Both the position numbers and the translations under genes were made by a program. A DNA stretch of 64,000 bases from Salmonella enterica subsp. diarizonae (lineage in GTDB: Bacteria > Pseudomonadota > Gammaproteobacteria > Enterobacterales > Enterobacteriaceae). The notes under the pieces were generated by a model. The model did no database searches, was not told where the DNA came from, and saw only the letters and a list, made by a program, of their open reading frames with translations. The stretch covers positions 62,001 to 126,000 of the forward strand of contig NZ_VXJV01000010.1 in NCBI RefSeq assembly GCF_008692785.1. Reading direction: 5' to 3'. Shown one piece after another: positions 62,122 through 64,000 of the stretch (within the stretch, counting starts at the first letter, position 1; every line of letters starts with the position of its first letter).

Positions 62122-64000
62122 GTGCGCCTGATTATCGCTTTTCTGATGGCCTGGTGCCTCAGCACGGGGGCGTTCGCCGCAACGGCCCCCGACGCCAAAC
62201 AAATCACGCAGGAACTGGAGCAGGCAAAAGCGGCGAAGCCTGCTCAGCCGGAAGTTGTTGAGGCGCTCCAGACTGCGTTAAACGCGCTTGAAGAGCGAAA
62301 AGGCTCGCTTGAGCGCGCGAAACAATATCAACACGTTATTGATAATTTCCCTAAGCTGTCCGCCACCTTGCGCGCCCAGTTGAATAATCTGCGCGATGAA
62401 CCTCGCAGCGTACCGCCAGAGATGTCCACCGAGGCGTTAAATCAGGAGATCTTGCAGGTTAGCAGCCAGCTACTGGATAAAACCCGCGAGGCGCAGCAGG
62501 AGCAGGAGCGCGCCAGGGAGATCGCCGACTCGCTCAGCCAGCTTCCCCAACAGCAAAACGACGCCCGCCGCCAGCTTAATGAGATTGAGCGACGGCTCGG
62601 CGCCGCGGGCGGAAGTGCCTCGCTTAGCCAGGCGCAAAGTCTCAGTATGCAGGCGGAATCCGCTAAACTAAAGGCGTTAGTCGACGAACTGGAGCTGGCG
62701 CAACTGTCCGCCAACAACCGTCAGGAACTGGCTCGTCTGCGTTCCGAACTGGCGGAAAAACAGAGTCAGCAATTGGATGCGTATCTTCAGGCGCTGCGCA
62801 ATCAGCTTAACAGCCTGCGTCAACGTGAAGCGGAACGCGCGCTGGAAAGCACTGAGCTGCTGGCGGAAAACAGCGCCGGTCTGCCGGAAGGCATCGTCGA
62901 ACAATTTAAAATCAACCGCGAACTGTCACAAGCACTCAATCAACAAGCGCAGCGGATGGATCTGGTCGCCTCGCAGCAGCGACAGGCCACCAGCCAAACG
63001 TTACAGGTGCGTCAGGCGCTCAATACGCTGCGGGAGCAGTCGCAATGGCTTGGCGTGTCCAACATGCTTGGCGAAGCGCTGCGCGCGCAGGTCGCCCGTC
63101 TGCCGGAAATGCCTAAGCCGCAGCAGCTTGATACGGAAATGGCGCAGCTACGCGTTCACCGTATGCGCTATGAAGAGTTACTCAATAAGCAGCCGCAGCT
63201 ACGGCAAATACGTCAGGCCGATGGACAGCCGCTGACCGCCGAGCAAAACCGGATCCTTGACGCCCAGCTTCGTACTCAGCGTGAGCTGCTCAACTCCTTG
63301 TTACAGGGCGGCGACACGCTGATCCTGGAGCTGACCAAACTGAAAGTCTCCAATAGTCAACTGGAGGATGCGCTTAAAGAGGTTAACGAAGCGACCCACC
63401 GTTATCTGTTCTGGACCGCTGACGTTAGCCCACTATCGCTCTCCTGGCCTGTTGATTTGGTTCAGGATTTACGTCGGCTTATCTCATTAGATACGTTTAA
63501 TCAGTTAGGTAAAGCCAGCATCATGATGCTGACCAGCAAAGAGACGCTACTGCCGTTATTCGGCGCGCTGGTGCTGGTCGGATTTAGCCTCTATTCGCGC
63601 CAACACTTCAACCGGTTCCTTGAGCGCTCAGCCTCGCGCGTCGGGAAAGTTACCCAGGATCACTTCTCGCTGACGCTGCGAACGGTGTTCTGGTCGATTC
63701 TGGTCGCCTCGCCGCTGCCCGTCTTATGGGCGACGCTTGGTTATGGCCTACAGGAAGCCTGGCCGTATCCGCTGGCCGTCGCTATCGGCGATGGCGTGAC
63801 GGCGACAGTACCGCTGTTGTGGGTAGTCATGATTTGCGCTGCTTTTGCCCGCCCTAACGGCCTGTTTGTGGCGCATTTCGGCTGGCCGCGAAATCGGGTA
63901 GCGAAAGCGATGCGCTACTACCTGATGAGCATTGGGCTGATCGTGCCGCTCATTATGGCGGTGATCATGTTTGATAATCTTAACGATCGGGAGTTTTCCG
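62122..64000 (+). CDS. mscM: Miniconductance mechanosensitive channel MscM (partial)
   Basis: MscS-superfamily large channel (formerly YjeP), about 1107 residues in E. coli; only about 626 codons lie in the window and the frame is open at the end. Start is GTG 62122, after GAGAGAACGCTGAC, 18 bp after psd, so the two are co-transcribed. Signal peptide (RLIIAFLMAWCLSTGAFA), then a long periplasmic coiled-coil region rich in Gln/Glu/Leu (about 20-480), then the first membrane helices (about 480-620: LPLFGALVLVGFSLYS, WSILVASPLPVLWATLGYGL, LMSIGLIVPLIMAVIM). The pore domain lies beyond the window. Confidence 0.96.
   Translation, partial: MRLIIAFLMAWCLSTGAFAATAPDAKQITQELEQAKAAKPAQPEVVEALQTALNALEERKGSLERAKQYQHVIDNFPKLSATLRAQLNNLRDEPRSVPPEMSTEALNQEILQVSSQLLDKTREAQQEQERAREIADSLSQLPQQQNDARRQLNEIERRLGAAGGSASLSQAQSLSMQAESAKLKALVDELELAQLSANNRQELARLRSELAEKQSQQLDAYLQALRNQLNSLRQREAERALESTELLAENSAGLPEGIVEQFKINRELSQALNQQAQRMDLVASQQRQATSQTLQVRQALNTLREQSQWLGVSNMLGEALRAQVARLPEMPKPQQLDTEMAQLRVHRMRYEELLNKQPQLRQIRQADGQPLTAEQNRILDAQLRTQRELLNSLLQGGDTLILELTKLKVSNSQLEDALKEVNEATHRYLFWTADVSPLSLSWPVDLVQDLRRLISLDTFNQLGKASIMMLTSKETLLPLFGALVLVGFSLYSRQHFNRFLERSASRVGKVTQDHFSLTLRTVFWSILVASPLPVLWATLGYGLQEAWPYPLAVAIGDGVTATVPLLWVVMICAAFARPNGLFVAHFGWPRNRVAKAMRYYLMSIGLIVPLIMAVIMFDNLNDREFS

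Noticed and set aside
63000-64000. mscM read as a truncated gene
   Set aside because: The frame is open to the last base. The missing pore domain is due to the window edge, not to a stop codon.

Overview
The window is enterobacterial chromosome, almost certainly Salmonella enterica or a very close relative. Gene content and order follow the E. coli K-12 95-96 min region (mpl/fbp to mscM) in inverted orientation. Most proteins look nearly identical to E. coli orthologues, but the window also carries genes I associate with Salmonella: a stand-alone periplasmic arginine-type binding protein beside orn, and DMT, TSUP and GNAT genes at backbone junctions. No prophage, IS element, CRISPR array or genomic island is visible. 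Repeats are REP/BIME units, two ERIC elements and a triplicated tRNA.

Layout. 1-5.4 kb: mpl (cut by the window edge) diverging from fbp; a chemoreceptor without a periplasmic sensor; the deletion scar of the ytfQRT-yjfF galactofuranose ABC transporter; ppa. 5.1-11 kb: tamA-tamB-ytfP, the translocation and assembly module. 11-20.6 kb: msrA, paeA (ytfL), ytfK, ytfJ, cysQ, cpdB, ytfH, a frameshifted qorB, ytfF, ytfE. 20.7-25 kb: cycA, fklB, ytfB and a DMT permease. 25-26.6 kb: rpsF-priB-rpsR-rplI ribosomal operon. 26.6-36.5 kb: a TSUP permease and the L-ascorbate locus (ulaABCDEF, divergent ulaG, ulaR, yjfP), flanked by three small DUF1471 stress proteins (yjfY, bsmA, yjfN). 36.7-39.6 kb: aidB and the wreck of the yjfIJKLMC operon. 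39.7-49.7 kb: rlmB, rnr, nsrR, a GNAT, purA, yjeT, hflC, hflK, hflX. 49.8-56.3 kb: hfq, miaA, mutL, amiB, tsaE and nnr, tightly packed. 56.3-58.2 kb: queG, a datA-like cluster of DnaA boxes, and three tRNA-Gly(GCC) genes. 58.5-64 kb: arginine-type binding protein, orn, rsgA, psd, mscM (cut by the window edge).

Functional links. nsrR and one of its classic targets, ytfE, with a recognisable NsrR operator, both lie here. UlaR and the ula structural genes form a self-contained ascorbate catabolic module. The hfq superoperon joins RNA regulation, tRNA modification, mismatch repair and cell-wall hydrolysis. CysQ and Orn both remove small nucleotide products.

The window is mainly conserved backbone, and I do not see a wholly new multi-gene system. 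The most informative features are decay and rearrangement: two operons collapsed by internal deletions (ytfQ'-'yjfF and yjfM'-'yjfC, plus yjfI/yjfK remnants), a +1 frameshift in a nine-A run in qorB, a sensor-less chemoreceptor next to one scar, ERIC insertions in a tRNA operon and in the hflX-hflK gap, and a datA-like locus. The decay suggests a lineage that has dropped some sugar-uptake and envelope functions. Serovar cannot be told from this window.
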